From contig CBFIDE010000007.1 of the NCBI GenBank assembly GCA_965661265.1, forward strand, positions 1 to 64,000: a DNA stretch of 64,000 nucleotides. The letters are read 5' to 3'. This document shows, piece after piece, positions 18,587-27,702 of the stretch. This stretch comes from CBFIDE01 sp965661265 (GTDB lineage: Bacteria; Bacteroidota; Bacteroidia; Flavobacteriales; Schleiferiaceae). The notes under the pieces were generated by a model that was given only the letters and a program-made list of their open reading frames with translations, ran no database searches and was not told the origin of the DNA. Each line of letters starts with the position of its first letter. Position 1 is the stretch's first letter. The translations under genes and the position numbers were made by a program.

Positions 18587-20200
18587 ATGAATTTCACCGA
18601 AATTAAGCCAAAAAATCCTTCTCTAGAACAATATGGAATCCATGGAGCTGAAGCTTATTGGAACTTAAAAGTTTCTGATTTAGAACAGATATCTATTGAT
18701 AAAGGAATGGCTGAAAGATCAGCTTCAGGAGCAATAGCTGTTGATACTGGCGAATTTACTGGAAGATCCCCAAAAGACCGTTTTATAGTTGAAGATGATA
18801 TCACCCGTAATGCCGTATGGTGGGGGAATATTAACATCAAATTTGATGCTAATAAATTTGATAAACTTCAAAACAAGCTTTCTGATTATATGTCTGGAAA
18901 GCAAGTGTACGTGAGAGACGTTTATGCTTGTGCTGATGACAGATTCAAGCTCAAGATTAGAGTGATTAACGAATATCCTTGGTCAAATATGTTTGCGGAC
19001 AATATGTTCCTAAGACCGAGCCAAGAAGAACTTGAAGATTTTGAGCCGGACTGGGTTATTTTAAATGCACCAGGCTTTATGGCTAATGCAGAAGAGGATG
19101 GCACACGTCAACATAACTTCGCAATATTGAACTTCACTAAGCAAATGGCTATTATTGGTGGAACAGGATATACGGGTGAAATCAAGAAGGGAATTTTCTC
19201 TGCTTTGAATTTCATTCTTCCTCATCAAAAGAATGTACTTTCTATGCACTGTTCAGCTAACGTTGGTAAAGATGGTGATACTGCTTTGTTCTTTGGACTA
19301 TCAGGTACTGGTAAAACTACTTTATCCGCAGATCCTGACAGAAAGCTAATTGGTGATGATGAACATGGATGGACTTCTGATAATACTATCTTCAATTTTG
19401 AAGGCGGATGTTATGCTAAGGCAATTGATCTTAGTGAAGAAAAGGAGCCAGATATATTTAAGGCTATAAAGCAAGGTGCTCTTTTAGAGAATATTGACTT
19501 TAAGCCAGGTACAAAAGAAGTAGATTACGAAAGTTGTACTAAGACAGAAAACACAAGAGTATCTTACCCTATTCATCATATTGATAATATTCAAGTCCCT
19601 TCTACTGGACAGAACCCAAAGAATATTTTCTTCCTTACTTGTGATGCATATGGTGTTTTACCTCCAATATCTAAATTAACTCCTGGCCAAGCGGCTTTTC
19701 ACTTCATTAGTGGTTATACAGCAAAGGTTGCTGGAACTGAAGCTGGAATTACTGAGCCAGTTGTGGCATTTTCCGCTTGCTTTGGTGCGCCTTTCATGCC
19801 TTTACATCCAACTAAATATGCGGATATGTTAAGCCAAAAGATGCAGGAAGCGGGAGTAAATGTTTGGTTAATCAACACTGGTTGGTCTGGTGGTTCTTAT
19901 GGTGTTGGCTCAAGAATGAAGCTTAAGTACACTAGAGCAATGATCACTGCTGCCTTAAACGGTGAGCTTAATGACGTAGAATATCAAAAGCACCTTGTAT
20001 TTGGCTTAGATATGCCTGCAACTTGTCCTAATGTACCAGATGAAATTCTTTTCCCAAAGAACACATGGTCGGACAAAGCTGCTTATGATACGGCTGCAAA
20101 TGAGCTGGCAAATAAATTCAATAAGAATTTTGAGAAGTTTGAAGATGGTGCAAGTGAAGAAATTCTTGCAGGTGCTCCAAAAGCAACTCAAACAGCTTAA
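18587..20200 (+). CDS. pckA: Phosphoenolpyruvate carboxykinase (ATP)
   Basis: A 537-residue ATP-dependent PEPCK that converts oxaloacetate and ATP to phosphoenolpyruvate, CO2 and ADP, the entry step of gluconeogenesis. The kinase-1a loop GLSGTGKTT is near residue 237, the metal-binding kinase-2 region (IGDDEHGW) follows, and the substrate-site arginine motif FTGRSPKDRF is near the start. The open frame extends to a GTG at 18563, but the ATG at 18587 gives the normal N-terminus (MNFTEIKPKNPSL) and follows an A-rich stretch. A strong terminator follows the stop. Confidence 0.95.
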   Translation: MNFTEIKPKNPSLEQYGIHGAEAYWNLKVSDLEQISIDKGMAERSASGAIAVDTGEFTGRSPKDRFIVEDDITRNAVWWGNINIKFDANKFDKLQNKLSDYMSGKQVYVRDVYACADDRFKLKIRVINEYPWSNMFADNMFLRPSQEELEDFEPDWVILNAPGFMANAEEDGTRQHNFAILNFTKQMAIIGGTGYTGEIKKGIFSALNFILPHQKNVLSMHCSANVGKDGDTALFFGLSGTGKTTLSADPDRKLIGDDEHGWTSDNTIFNFEGGCYAKAIDLSEEKEPDIFKAIKQGALLENIDFKPGTKEVDYESCTKTENTRVSYPIHHIDNIQVPSTGQNPKNIFFLTCDAYGVLPPISKLTPGQAAFHFISGYTAKVAGTEAGITEPVVAFSACFGAPFMPLHPTKYADMLSQKMQEAGVNVWLINTGWSGGSYGVGSRMKLKYTRAMITAALNGELNDVEYQKHLVFGLDMPATCPNVPDEILFPKNTWSDKAAYDTAANELANKFNKNFEKFEDGASEEILAGAPKATQTA

Positions 20201-20218
20201 TAAAAATTAGTTTATATA

Positions 20219-20250
20219 AAAAGCCTGCTCAATTGAGCAGGCTTTTTTAT
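20219..20250 (+). terminator. Intrinsic terminator of pckA
   Basis: Hairpin with arms AAGCCTGCTC and GAGCAGGCTT around AATT, followed by a T-run. The next start codon (20260) begins only about ten bases after it. Confidence 0.9.
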
Positions 20251-20259
20251 TTTAGAGCT

Positions 20260-21231
20260 ATGAAACATTATAGCTTAGTAGTCATTCTTTTCTTTTCTGT
20301 GATTCTCTTAGGCCAAAGGGCCTCTTCTGTTACTATAGAAGATGAAATTATTTGGAATGAGGGAAAAGACACTCTTTATGGTAGCCTTATTCTTCCATTT
20401 GAGCTTCAGAATCTTTCCGAAACCAATAAAGGGCCAATCGTTATTTTCATACCAGGCTCTGGACCAACCGACAGAAATGGAAATTCTGAAATTACTGGAG
20501 GAAAGAATAATGGAATACAAAGTATCGCAGATTCTTTATTAGCAAGGGGCATTGCCTCTTTTAGATATGATAAAGCGGGAGTCGGTAAGAGCACTCTCAG
20601 CTCCTCTGAAGCAGATTTACGTTTTGAGGATAACGTACGAATGGTCAAGGCGATCTATCAAAAAATAACTTCACTGGGATTCCATGAAATATTTCTATTT
20701 GGTCATTCTGAAGGAAGTTTAGTTGCAATTCTTTCAGCGCAAAGTATTAGCGTCAAGGGGATTATATCGGCGGCAGGGCCAGCCAGAAACGCGGCAGAGG
20801 TATTAGAAACTCAATTGAGATCTCAACTTCTAGACCCAATGAAAACCCAAGTACTTCAAAAGTTAGATTCGTTAAAAAACGGAAATAATGTGACAAACCC
20901 CAACCCACTTTTAGCAAGTTTATTAAGACCTTCTGTACAACCTTATTTAATCAGCTGGTTCCAATACACTCCAACGGTTGAAATAGCTCAACTAGATATT
21001 CCTATTATGATCGTTCAAGGAGATAGGGACATACAGGTAACTACTGCAGCTGCTGAGGCTTTGGATCATTATGCAAAAGAGTCGAGTCTTAATATTTATC
21101 CAGGAATGAACCATATATTTAAGGCCATTTCTAACGATGTAGAAAACAAGAATTCTTATTCAGATCCAAGTTTTCCATTAGAAATGGATATGGTAAAAGA
21201 CATGAGTATCTGGATCAAAACCCAGCTATAA
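20260..21231 (+). CDS. Secreted alpha/beta hydrolase (serine esterase/peptidase type)
   Basis: About 323 residues with an N-terminal signal peptide (MKHYSLVVILFFSVILLGQ). It has the alpha/beta hydrolase oxyanion region (IPGSGPTDRNGN), a nucleophile elbow GHSEGS with Ser150, and late acid/base motifs (VQGDRDIQV, GMNHIF). It resembles the envelope hydrolases of the YqiA/S9-like group; the substrate is unknown. The longest frame starts at a TTG inside the pckA terminator, so the ATG at 20260 is used. No promoter fits between terminator and start, so expression may depend on read-through. It ends eight bases from the convergent phoH-family gene. Confidence 0.82.
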   Translation: MKHYSLVVILFFSVILLGQRASSVTIEDEIIWNEGKDTLYGSLILPFELQNLSETNKGPIVIFIPGSGPTDRNGNSEITGGKNNGIQSIADSLLARGIASFRYDKAGVGKSTLSSSEADLRFEDNVRMVKAIYQKITSLGFHEIFLFGHSEGSLVAILSAQSISVKGIISAAGPARNAAEVLETQLRSQLLDPMKTQVLQKLDSLKNGNNVTNPNPLLASLLRPSVQPYLISWFQYTPTVEIAQLDIPIMIVQGDRDIQVTTAAAEALDHYAKESSLNIYPGMNHIFKAISNDVENKNSYSDPSFPLEMDMVKDMSIWIKTQL

Positions 21232-21239
21232 TTTAGCCA

Positions 21240-22655
21240 TTACAATAAATCATTAGCCAAATTAGCCAACTCTGAACGCTCTCCTTTTTCAAGAGTAACA
21301 TGGGCAAACATTTTATGCCCTCTGACTTTATCTATTAAATAGGATAGTCCATTGGATTGCTCATCTAGATAAGGCGTATCAATTTGTCTCACATCTCCTG
21401 TAAAAATAAATTTAGCATTCTCTCCTGCCCTAGTAATAATGGTTTTCACCTCATGTGGAGTAAGGTTTTGAGCTTCATCTACAATAAAAATAACATTAGA
21501 TAGAGAACGCCCTCTAATATATGCCAAGGGTGTCACCAATAATTTTTCTTGATTTACCATTTCGTCAATTTGCTTGAATTCTTTATCCCTCTCATCAAAC
21601 TGATTTTTGATAAACTTCAAATTATCCCAAAGTGGTTGCATATAAGGATTAATCTTAGCCTTCATATCTCCAGGTAAAAATCCAATATCCTTATTACTTA
21701 AAGGAACAATGGGTCTGGCTAGATAGATTTGTTTATAATTCTTTCTTTGGTCAATTGAAGACGCTAAAGCTAATAAGGTCTTACCAGTACCTGCTACGCC
21801 AGATAGAGTTACCAATTTTATATTGGGGTCACTCATTGCCTGAAGCGCAAAAGTTTGTTCCGCATTTCTTGGCTTAATACCGTAATAACTCTTTTTTTCT
21901 AACTGATCTAAAGTTTCTTCATGAGCATTATACCATGCTAAAGAGCTGCTTTTAGTTCCTTTTAAGATGTAAAAATGATTGAACTTAGGTTTAAAATCTG
22001 GTAGTTTCTTTTGAATTTCATCTACACTTAGACTTTTATTTTTATAGATCTTATCAATCAAACTCTGATCAAAATCATCCAATTGAGTTTTACCAGAATA
22101 GAGAGATTCCAAATCCTTTACTTTTCCTGTCTCATAATCTTCAGCTGTCAGACCCAGAGCTTTAGCTTTTAACCTCAGGTTAATATCTTTAGTTACTAGG
22201 ACCACTCTTCTATCACCCTCCTGCTCTTGAAGTTCCATCGCTGAATTAAGAATGCTATGATCATTCTTACTCATCCCAAATACCATATTCGCATCTATTG
22301 AATGATAAGAGTTCATAATTACTTTAAACTTACCTTTTGAACCACCATTCAAAGAGATCCAATTCTTAAGATTTTCATTGCCCGCTTTTTTATCAATCAA
22401 GCGAATAAACTGGCGAGCTTCAAAATTCTTGGTATCACTGCCCTTCTTAAATTCATCTAGCTCCTCTAAAACTGTAATAGGAATAGCTACGTCATGTTCA
22501 TCAAAGTTCATGATTGATTGATGATCATAAATAATAACTGAGGTATCTAAGACAAATATTTTAGTTTGACTGGATACCGAGGATTTAGATTTAGTCGATA
22601 CTTTCTTACTTACTACTTTTTTAGATTTTGTACTAGCGTCAGCTTTCTTGGCCAT
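21240..22655 (-). CDS. PIN domain plus PhoH-like ATPase
   Basis: About 471 residues. A Lys/Ser-rich leader is followed by a PIN nuclease domain (FVLDTSVIIYD, then TVLEELDEFKKG and a later acidic residue set) and, from about residue 260, a PhoH-type RecA-like ATPase with Walker A GVAGTGKT and Walker B FIVDEAQN. The family (YlaK type) pairs an RNase fold with a helicase-like motor and is thought to act on RNA. The frame can start at a TTG (22676) that has an AGGAGA seven bases upstream, or at the ATG at 22655. Bacteroidota rarely rely on Shine-Dalgarno pairing, so the ATG is listed, but the TTG is a real alternative. Confidence 0.85.
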   Translation of the reverse strand: MAKKADASTKSKKVVSKKVSTKSKSSVSSQTKIFVLDTSVIIYDHQSIMNFDEHDVAIPITVLEELDEFKKGSDTKNFEARQFIRLIDKKAGNENLKNWISLNGGSKGKFKVIMNSYHSIDANMVFGMSKNDHSILNSAMELQEQEGDRRVVLVTKDINLRLKAKALGLTAEDYETGKVKDLESLYSGKTQLDDFDQSLIDKIYKNKSLSVDEIQKKLPDFKPKFNHFYILKGTKSSSLAWYNAHEETLDQLEKKSYYGIKPRNAEQTFALQAMSDPNIKLVTLSGVAGTGKTLLALASSIDQRKNYKQIYLARPIVPLSNKDIGFLPGDMKAKINPYMQPLWDNLKFIKNQFDERDKEFKQIDEMVNQEKLLVTPLAYIRGRSLSNVIFIVDEAQNLTPHEVKTIITRAGENAKFIFTGDVRQIDTPYLDEQSNGLSYLIDKVRGHKMFAHVTLEKGERSELANLANDLL

Positions 22656-22784
22656 AAAAGATTTTTTGAGTTTCAATAACTTCTCCTAAGGTAAAAAAGC
22701 TTTACTCAATACATGCCAATCTTAAAGCCTAGATATCCACAATCAGCACCCTAAAGTGTTGAAAAATAACCGGATGGCTTAACA

Positions 22785-23738
22785 TTAAAATAACTCTGAA
22801 GCAATAGACTGAATATTATCCACCTTTCCCATGCTGTAAAAATGAATGGCCGGAACATTTGCTTTTTGCAATTCCTTAGCCTGACTAATTGCCCACTCCA
22901 CGCCTAATGCACGAACGGCTTTATTGTCTTTACATTGATTTACTTGTCGTACTAATTCATCTGGTATATCCACATGAAAACGATGAGGCAGCATAGTCAT
23001 ATGTTTTTTAGTGGCTATCGGTTTGATCCCTGGAATGATGGGCACATTTATTCCAGCCGCCCTACATTTATCTACAAAATCAAAGTACTTTTTATTATCA
23101 AAAAACAGCTGTGTTACGATATAATCGGCCCCAGCCTCTACCTTCAATTTAAGATGTTCAATATCACTATTTAAACTTGGTGCTTCAAAGTGTTTCTCTG
23201 GATATGCGGCAACTCCGGTACAAAAATTTGTAGCAAAATCATTTTGAAGCTCCTCATCCAAATACTTACCTTGGTTCATAGCTACAATTTGCTCTACCAA
23301 TTGAGAGGCATAAGTATGTCCATCAGGTTCTGGTGAGAAATATGTTTCACTTTTTATAGAATCCCCGCGGAGCGCCAAAACATTTTCAATACCTAGGAAA
23401 TTTAGATCAATCAAGGCATTCTCAGTATCCTCTTTATTAAAACCCCCACACAAAATATGCGGTACTGCATCAATTTTATAATGGTTCTGTATGGCCGCAC
23501 AAATACCAACTGTTCCCGGCCTTTTTTTAATCACCTTTTGTTCCAACAAGCCATTTGGTAAGCGTTTATAAACCACTTCTTCTCTATGATAGGTTACGTT
23601 TAAAAAGGGCGGTTTAAACTCCATTAAAGGGTCAATATTACTAAAGATTTCCTGTATGTTTTGTCCTTTCAAAGGAGGTAAAATCTCAAATGAGAATAAT
23701 GGTCCTTCAGACTGATTTATATGATCTATTACTTTCAT
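22785..23738 (-). CDS. metF: Methylenetetrahydrofolate reductase
   Basis: A 317-residue MetF that reduces 5,10-methylene-THF to 5-methyl-THF using FAD and NAD(P)H, giving the methyl donor for methionine synthase. Family motifs include FSFEILPPLKG near the N-terminus, LALRGD, and the C-terminal QLFFDNKKYFDF and PGIKP segments. It starts three bases after the metH2 stop and is the last gene of the riboswitch-controlled metH1-metH2-metF operon. Confidence 0.95.
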   Translation of the reverse strand: MKVIDHINQSEGPLFSFEILPPLKGQNIQEIFSNIDPLMEFKPPFLNVTYHREEVVYKRLPNGLLEQKVIKKRPGTVGICAAIQNHYKIDAVPHILCGGFNKEDTENALIDLNFLGIENVLALRGDSIKSETYFSPEPDGHTYASQLVEQIVAMNQGKYLDEELQNDFATNFCTGVAAYPEKHFEAPSLNSDIEHLKLKVEAGADYIVTQLFFDNKKYFDFVDKCRAAGINVPIIPGIKPIATKKHMTMLPHRFHVDIPDELVRQVNQCKDNKAVRALGVEWAISQAKELQKANVPAIHFYSMGKVDNIQSIASELF

Positions 23739-23741
23739 ATC

Positions 23742-26396
23742 TTATTCTTTCAAATTTGGTCTTAACCATTTTTCCGCTTTCGCGATACTTATTCCTTTTC
23801 TATCTGCGTAGTCCTGAAGTTGGTCTCTCTTAATTTTCCCTAAACCAAAGTACTTACTCTCCGGATGTGCAAAATAATAACCGCTTACCGCAGCAGCGGG
23901 CATCATAGCCAAGCTAGAAGTTAAGCTCATTCCAATTTCTTGTGGGCTTAATAATTCAAAAATCGTTTCCTTCTCTAAATGATCAGGACAAGCGGGATAA
24001 CCAGGTGCTGGCCTTATTCCTTGGTACTTCTCTTTTATTAAATCATCATTAGTCAAACTTTCAAGGTCATCATAAGCCCAATACTCTTTTCTCACCCTCT
24101 GATGTAAATATTCTGCCGCAGCTTCTGCCAATCTATCGGCTAAAGCCTTAATCATTATAGACTTATAGTCATCATGATCCTTTTCGCAAGCTTCTAATAA
24201 AGGTTCAATTCCAATTCCAGCAGTGACTGCAAAACATCCAATATAATCTTGTATTCTACTTTCTTTAGGAGCAATAAAGTCGCTTAAAGCGATATTCTTT
24301 GCAAGCGATGACTTTTTAGTTTGCTGCCTTAGCGTGTGGAACTTCAGAGGTATTTCTCTCGATTCCACTTCAACTTCAATATCATCTTCAGAAGAATTTG
24401 CAGGATATAGCCCCCAAACAGCTTTAGCCTTTAATGATTTAGCTTCTAAAATCTCATTAAGCACATTTTGAGCGTCTGTAAATAAGTTTTGTGCTTCTGT
24501 ACCTACAATTGGATCTTCTAGAATTTTAGGATACCTTCCATGCAGCTGCCAGGTTTGAAAAAAAGGAGTCCAATCTATAAAGTCCTTTAGGATATTCAGG
24601 TTCAGATTCTCATCTTTAAATCTACCTAACTGCTTTGGTTTTGTGATGTTTTCTGATGAGAAGGAAAGCACTAATTTATTCTTTCTAGCTTCTTGGATGC
24701 TCAGCATAGCTTTCTGTTGAGATCTATTCAGATATCCTTCTCGCAGCTTAGTATACTCGATCTTAATCTCTTCTTTAAACTTAGCAATTCCTGCTTGTGA
24801 ACTTAAAGTTTGGGCAATAGGAACAGATCTGCTAGCATCATTTACATGTACTACCAAGCCTTGGTATTCCGGAAATATTTTAACGGCCGTATGAGCTCTA
24901 GAGGTTGTTGCTCCACCAATCATCAATGGAATTCTCATTTTACGTCTTTGCATTTCCTGGGCCACGTAAATCATCTCATCTAATGAAGGAGTAATTAAAC
25001 CACTGAGGCCAATTACGTCTACTTTCTCATCAATAGCCGTTTGGATTATTTTATCCATTGGAACCATCACTCCGAGATCTAAAATATCAAAGTTATTGCA
25101 AGCCAGAACTACACCTACAATGTTCTTTCCGATGTCATGAACATCGCCTTTTACAGTAGCTAATAAAATTTTACCTTTAGCTGAAGTATCTTTATTCTTT
25201 GCTTTCTCTGCTTCAATAAATGGAGTTAAATAGGCCACAGCCTTTTTCATTACTCTTGCAGATTTAACAACCTGTGGTAGAAACATTTTTCCAGATCCAA
25301 AAAGATCTCCCACCACATTCATTCCGTCCATTAATGGACCTTCAATTACCTCAAGGCTTTGAGTAAATGAATTTCTTGCCTCTTCAACGTCCTGCTCAAT
25401 AAAGTCCGTTACTCCTTTTATTAAGGCATACTCTATTCTTTTAGAAACGATTTCTTCTCTCCAGCTTAAATCCTTTTCTCTTTCTTTTGAAACTCCAGAG
25501 AATTGCTCTGCAAAATCAAGAAGTCTTTCGGTCGCATCCTCTCTTCTATTTAGAAGAACATCTTCAACCATAATCAGCAGTTCTTTATCCACTTCTTCAT
25601 AGATTTCTATTAAGCTAGGGTTTACAATTCCCATATCCATTCCATGCCGAATACCATGAAAGAGGAAAGATGCATGCATTGCTTCTCTCACTGCCTGGTT
25701 TCCTCTAAAACTAAAAGACACATTTGAAACCCCTCCACTGACCTTGACTAATGGGAGATTCTCTTTGATCCATTTTGTTGCTCTAAAAAAGTCGAGGGCA
25801 TTATTTCTATGCTCTTCGATCCCAGTTCCAACCGGAAATATATTAGGGTCAAATATTATATCCTGAGCGGGGAATCCAACTTTCTCAGTCAATATTCTAT
25901 AACACCTCTCGCATATTTCTATTCGGCGCTCATAATTATCCGCTTGACCCACCTCGTCAAAAGCCATAACTACCACGGCTGCTCCATATTTCAAGATGGT
26001 TTTAGCTTGGTGGACAAATTCCTCTTCACCAGCTTTAAGACTGATAGAATTAACAACAGCTTTGCCTTGAATACATTTTAAGCCTGCTTCTATGATTTCC
26101 CATTTGGATGAATCTACCATTATGGGCACTCTTGAAATATCAGGTTCTGCAGCAATTAAATTTAGGAATTGAACCATGGCTTCCTTGCCGTCCAACATTC
26201 CTTCATCCATATTTATATCAATAATCTGCGCACCTCCTTCAACTTGGTCTCTAGCAACATCCAGCGCCTCATCAAATTTATCCTCCCTTATAAGTCTTAA
26301 AAACTTTCTTGATCCTGTCACATTGGTACGCTCCCCAATATTTACAAAATTGCTTGCCTTACCGATGTTCAGAGCCTCTAATCCTGATAGTTTCAT
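23742..26396 (-). CDS. metH: Methionine synthase, folate-, cobalamin- and SAM-binding half
   Basis: An 884-residue protein equal to the C-terminal three modules of B12-dependent MetH. The pterin-binding barrel begins with NIGERTNVTGS (20-30). The cobalamin domain holds DVHDIGKNIV (about 415-424), whose His is the lower cobalt ligand. The reactivation domain carries RPAPGYPACPDH near 795. The homocysteine-binding module is encoded separately just upstream, with one base between the TAG stop and this ATG. The two proteins should act together to move methyl from methyl-THF through cobalamin to homocysteine. Confidence 0.95.
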   Translation of the reverse strand: MKLSGLEALNIGKASNFVNIGERTNVTGSRKFLRLIREDKFDEALDVARDQVEGGAQIIDINMDEGMLDGKEAMVQFLNLIAAEPDISRVPIMVDSSKWEIIEAGLKCIQGKAVVNSISLKAGEEEFVHQAKTILKYGAAVVVMAFDEVGQADNYERRIEICERCYRILTEKVGFPAQDIIFDPNIFPVGTGIEEHRNNALDFFRATKWIKENLPLVKVSGGVSNVSFSFRGNQAVREAMHASFLFHGIRHGMDMGIVNPSLIEIYEEVDKELLIMVEDVLLNRREDATERLLDFAEQFSGVSKEREKDLSWREEIVSKRIEYALIKGVTDFIEQDVEEARNSFTQSLEVIEGPLMDGMNVVGDLFGSGKMFLPQVVKSARVMKKAVAYLTPFIEAEKAKNKDTSAKGKILLATVKGDVHDIGKNIVGVVLACNNFDILDLGVMVPMDKIIQTAIDEKVDVIGLSGLITPSLDEMIYVAQEMQRRKMRIPLMIGGATTSRAHTAVKIFPEYQGLVVHVNDASRSVPIAQTLSSQAGIAKFKEEIKIEYTKLREGYLNRSQQKAMLSIQEARKNKLVLSFSSENITKPKQLGRFKDENLNLNILKDFIDWTPFFQTWQLHGRYPKILEDPIVGTEAQNLFTDAQNVLNEILEAKSLKAKAVWGLYPANSSEDDIEVEVESREIPLKFHTLRQQTKKSSLAKNIALSDFIAPKESRIQDYIGCFAVTAGIGIEPLLEACEKDHDDYKSIMIKALADRLAEAAAEYLHQRVRKEYWAYDDLESLTNDDLIKEKYQGIRPAPGYPACPDHLEKETIFELLSPQEIGMSLTSSLAMMPAAAVSGYYFAHPESKYFGLGKIKRDQLQDYADRKGISIAKAEKWLRPNLKE

Positions 26397-26397
26397 T

Positions 26398-27417
26398 CTA
26401 CTTAGTTTCAGAAATTAATGAATAATCGACAATAGGTCTCGGACTGTATTGAGAGGCTAATTCAGCAATTGCTTTGATATGTTCAGGGCCTGTTCCGCAA
26501 CATCCTCCAATAATATTGATAATATTTAAGTCTAGATACTCCTTTATTTGCTCGGCCATAGCCTCTGGACCTTCATCATACTCTCCAAAAGCATTTGGAA
26601 GTCCAGCATTTGGGTGAGCACTAATTGCAAAATTTGCTTGGCGCGATAAGGTTTGAATATATGGTCTCAATTGATTTGCACCTAAAGCACAGTTTAAGCC
26701 AATACTAAACAAAGGAGCATGTGAAAGGCTTATAAGAAATGCCTCAGCGGTTTGACCAGAAAGAGTCCGCCCACTAGCATCGGTAATAGTACCACTTACC
26801 ATTATAGGTATTTCTCTTCCTAATTCTTCAAAAAGTTCCATTAATGAGAATAAAGCAGCTTTGGCATTAAGAGTATCAAAGACGGTCTCAACTAAAAGTA
26901 TATCCACTCCTCCATCTATCAGTGCCTTGGCTTGTTCTTTATAAGAAGTAACTAGCTGATCAAAAGTTACAGCTCTAAAAGCAGGGTTATTCACATCTGG
27001 AGAAAGACTAGCAGTTTTGGAGGTTGGTCCGATAGATCCAGCTACAAATCGAGTTTTATTTGGAGTTTTTAAATTATACTCCTCACAGGCAGATTTGGCT
27101 ATTTGGGCAGATTGATAATTCAATTCATAAGCTAGATCCTCCATATGGTAATCCGCTAAGCTTATTCTATTAGAATTAAAGGTGTTAGTTTCAATGATAT
27201 CGGCCCCAGACTCAAGGTAAGCCCTATGAATATCTGCAATTACCTTAGCTTGAGTTAAACTTAAAAGATCATTATTTCCTTTTAAGTCGTAAGGATAATC
27301 CGCAAAACGACTTCCACGATAATCTTCTTCAGTAAACTTATAATTCTGAATCATAGTGCCCATAGCACCGTCTAAAACTAAAATCCTTTCTTTGGCAATC
27401 TCGAACAGATTCTTCAT
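26398..27417 (-). CDS. Methionine synthase, homocysteine-binding half
   Basis: A 339-residue homocysteine S-methyltransferase module, equal to the N-terminal domain of MetH. It starts with ILVLDGAMGTMIQ and keeps the zinc-binding cysteines in NCALG (near 239) and GGCCGT (near 303). It is a complete domain with its own start and stop, and the next gene is in another frame, so this is a gene split rather than a recent frameshift. Split metH genes are known in Flavobacteriia. It is the first gene behind the SAM-I riboswitch. Confidence 0.93.
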   Translation of the reverse strand: MKNLFEIAKERILVLDGAMGTMIQNYKFTEEDYRGSRFADYPYDLKGNNDLLSLTQAKVIADIHRAYLESGADIIETNTFNSNRISLADYHMEDLAYELNYQSAQIAKSACEEYNLKTPNKTRFVAGSIGPTSKTASLSPDVNNPAFRAVTFDQLVTSYKEQAKALIDGGVDILLVETVFDTLNAKAALFSLMELFEELGREIPIMVSGTITDASGRTLSGQTAEAFLISLSHAPLFSIGLNCALGANQLRPYIQTLSRQANFAISAHPNAGLPNAFGEYDEGPEAMAEQIKEYLDLNIINIIGGCCGTGPEHIKAIAELASQYSPRPIVDYSLISETK

Positions 27418-27463
27418 GGCAATTCTTTAAACTTGGCCAGAAAAATTGATGAGGATATTGGTA

Positions 27464-27565
27464 ACCTTATCTTCCCGTTTTTAAAACGGTGGGAGTTAGC
27501 ACCCAGCTAGCCGGGGTTGCTAAGACTTTCAACGGGCCCATTCCCTCAGTCTTTCTGGATAAGAA
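27464..27565 (-). ncRNA. SAM-I (S-box) riboswitch controlling metH1-metH2-metF
   Basis: Read on the minus strand the leader folds as an S-box. P1 is CTTATC (27563-27558) with GATAAG (27471-27466). The kink-turn strand GAGGGAATGGGCCCG is followed by GAAAGTCTTAGCAACC, closing P2 (AGACT/AGTCT). The J3/4 GGTGCTAACTCC and a P4 hairpin (CCGTTTT/AAAACGG) follow. These are the conserved core elements of the SAM-I aptamer, which turns off methionine genes when SAM is plentiful. No U-tailed terminator is evident between aptamer and start codon (about 48 bases), so control may be at translation or through a less obvious fold. Confidence 0.93.
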
Positions 27566-27568
27566 TTC

Positions 27569-27598
27569 CAAATATATATTTTAATCTAATCCAACAAA
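27569..27598 (-). promoter_or_regulatory. Promoter of the SAM-I riboswitch and met operon
   Basis: Minus-strand TTTG (27598-27595), 18 bases, then TATATTTG (27576-27569). Both boxes match the Bacteroidota consensus. Transcription would start near 27563, exactly at the first base of riboswitch stem P1. Confidence 0.8.
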
Positions 27599-27667
27599 GA
27601 CATGAAGGAACTTTTTTATTTGAAAATTATTAATCGCCAATAATATTTTAAAAATGTGTATCTAAAA

Positions 27668-27697
27668 ATTGCCCTATTAGATATTTTTCTACTTTTG
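27668..27697 (+). promoter_or_regulatory. Promoter of metK
   Basis: ATTG (27668-27671), 18 bases, then TACTTTTG (27690-27697), an exact -7 match. The transcript should start near 27703 and run about 100 bases before the metK ATG. Only some 70 bases separate it from the oppositely directed met operon promoter. Confidence 0.72.
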
Positions 27698-27702
27698 GGG
27701 CT

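Noticed and set aside
26390..26402. Possible frameshift joining the two metH halves
   Set aside because: Both halves end and start cleanly at domain borders with their own stop and ATG, and split metH is known in this group. A sequencing error is not needed.
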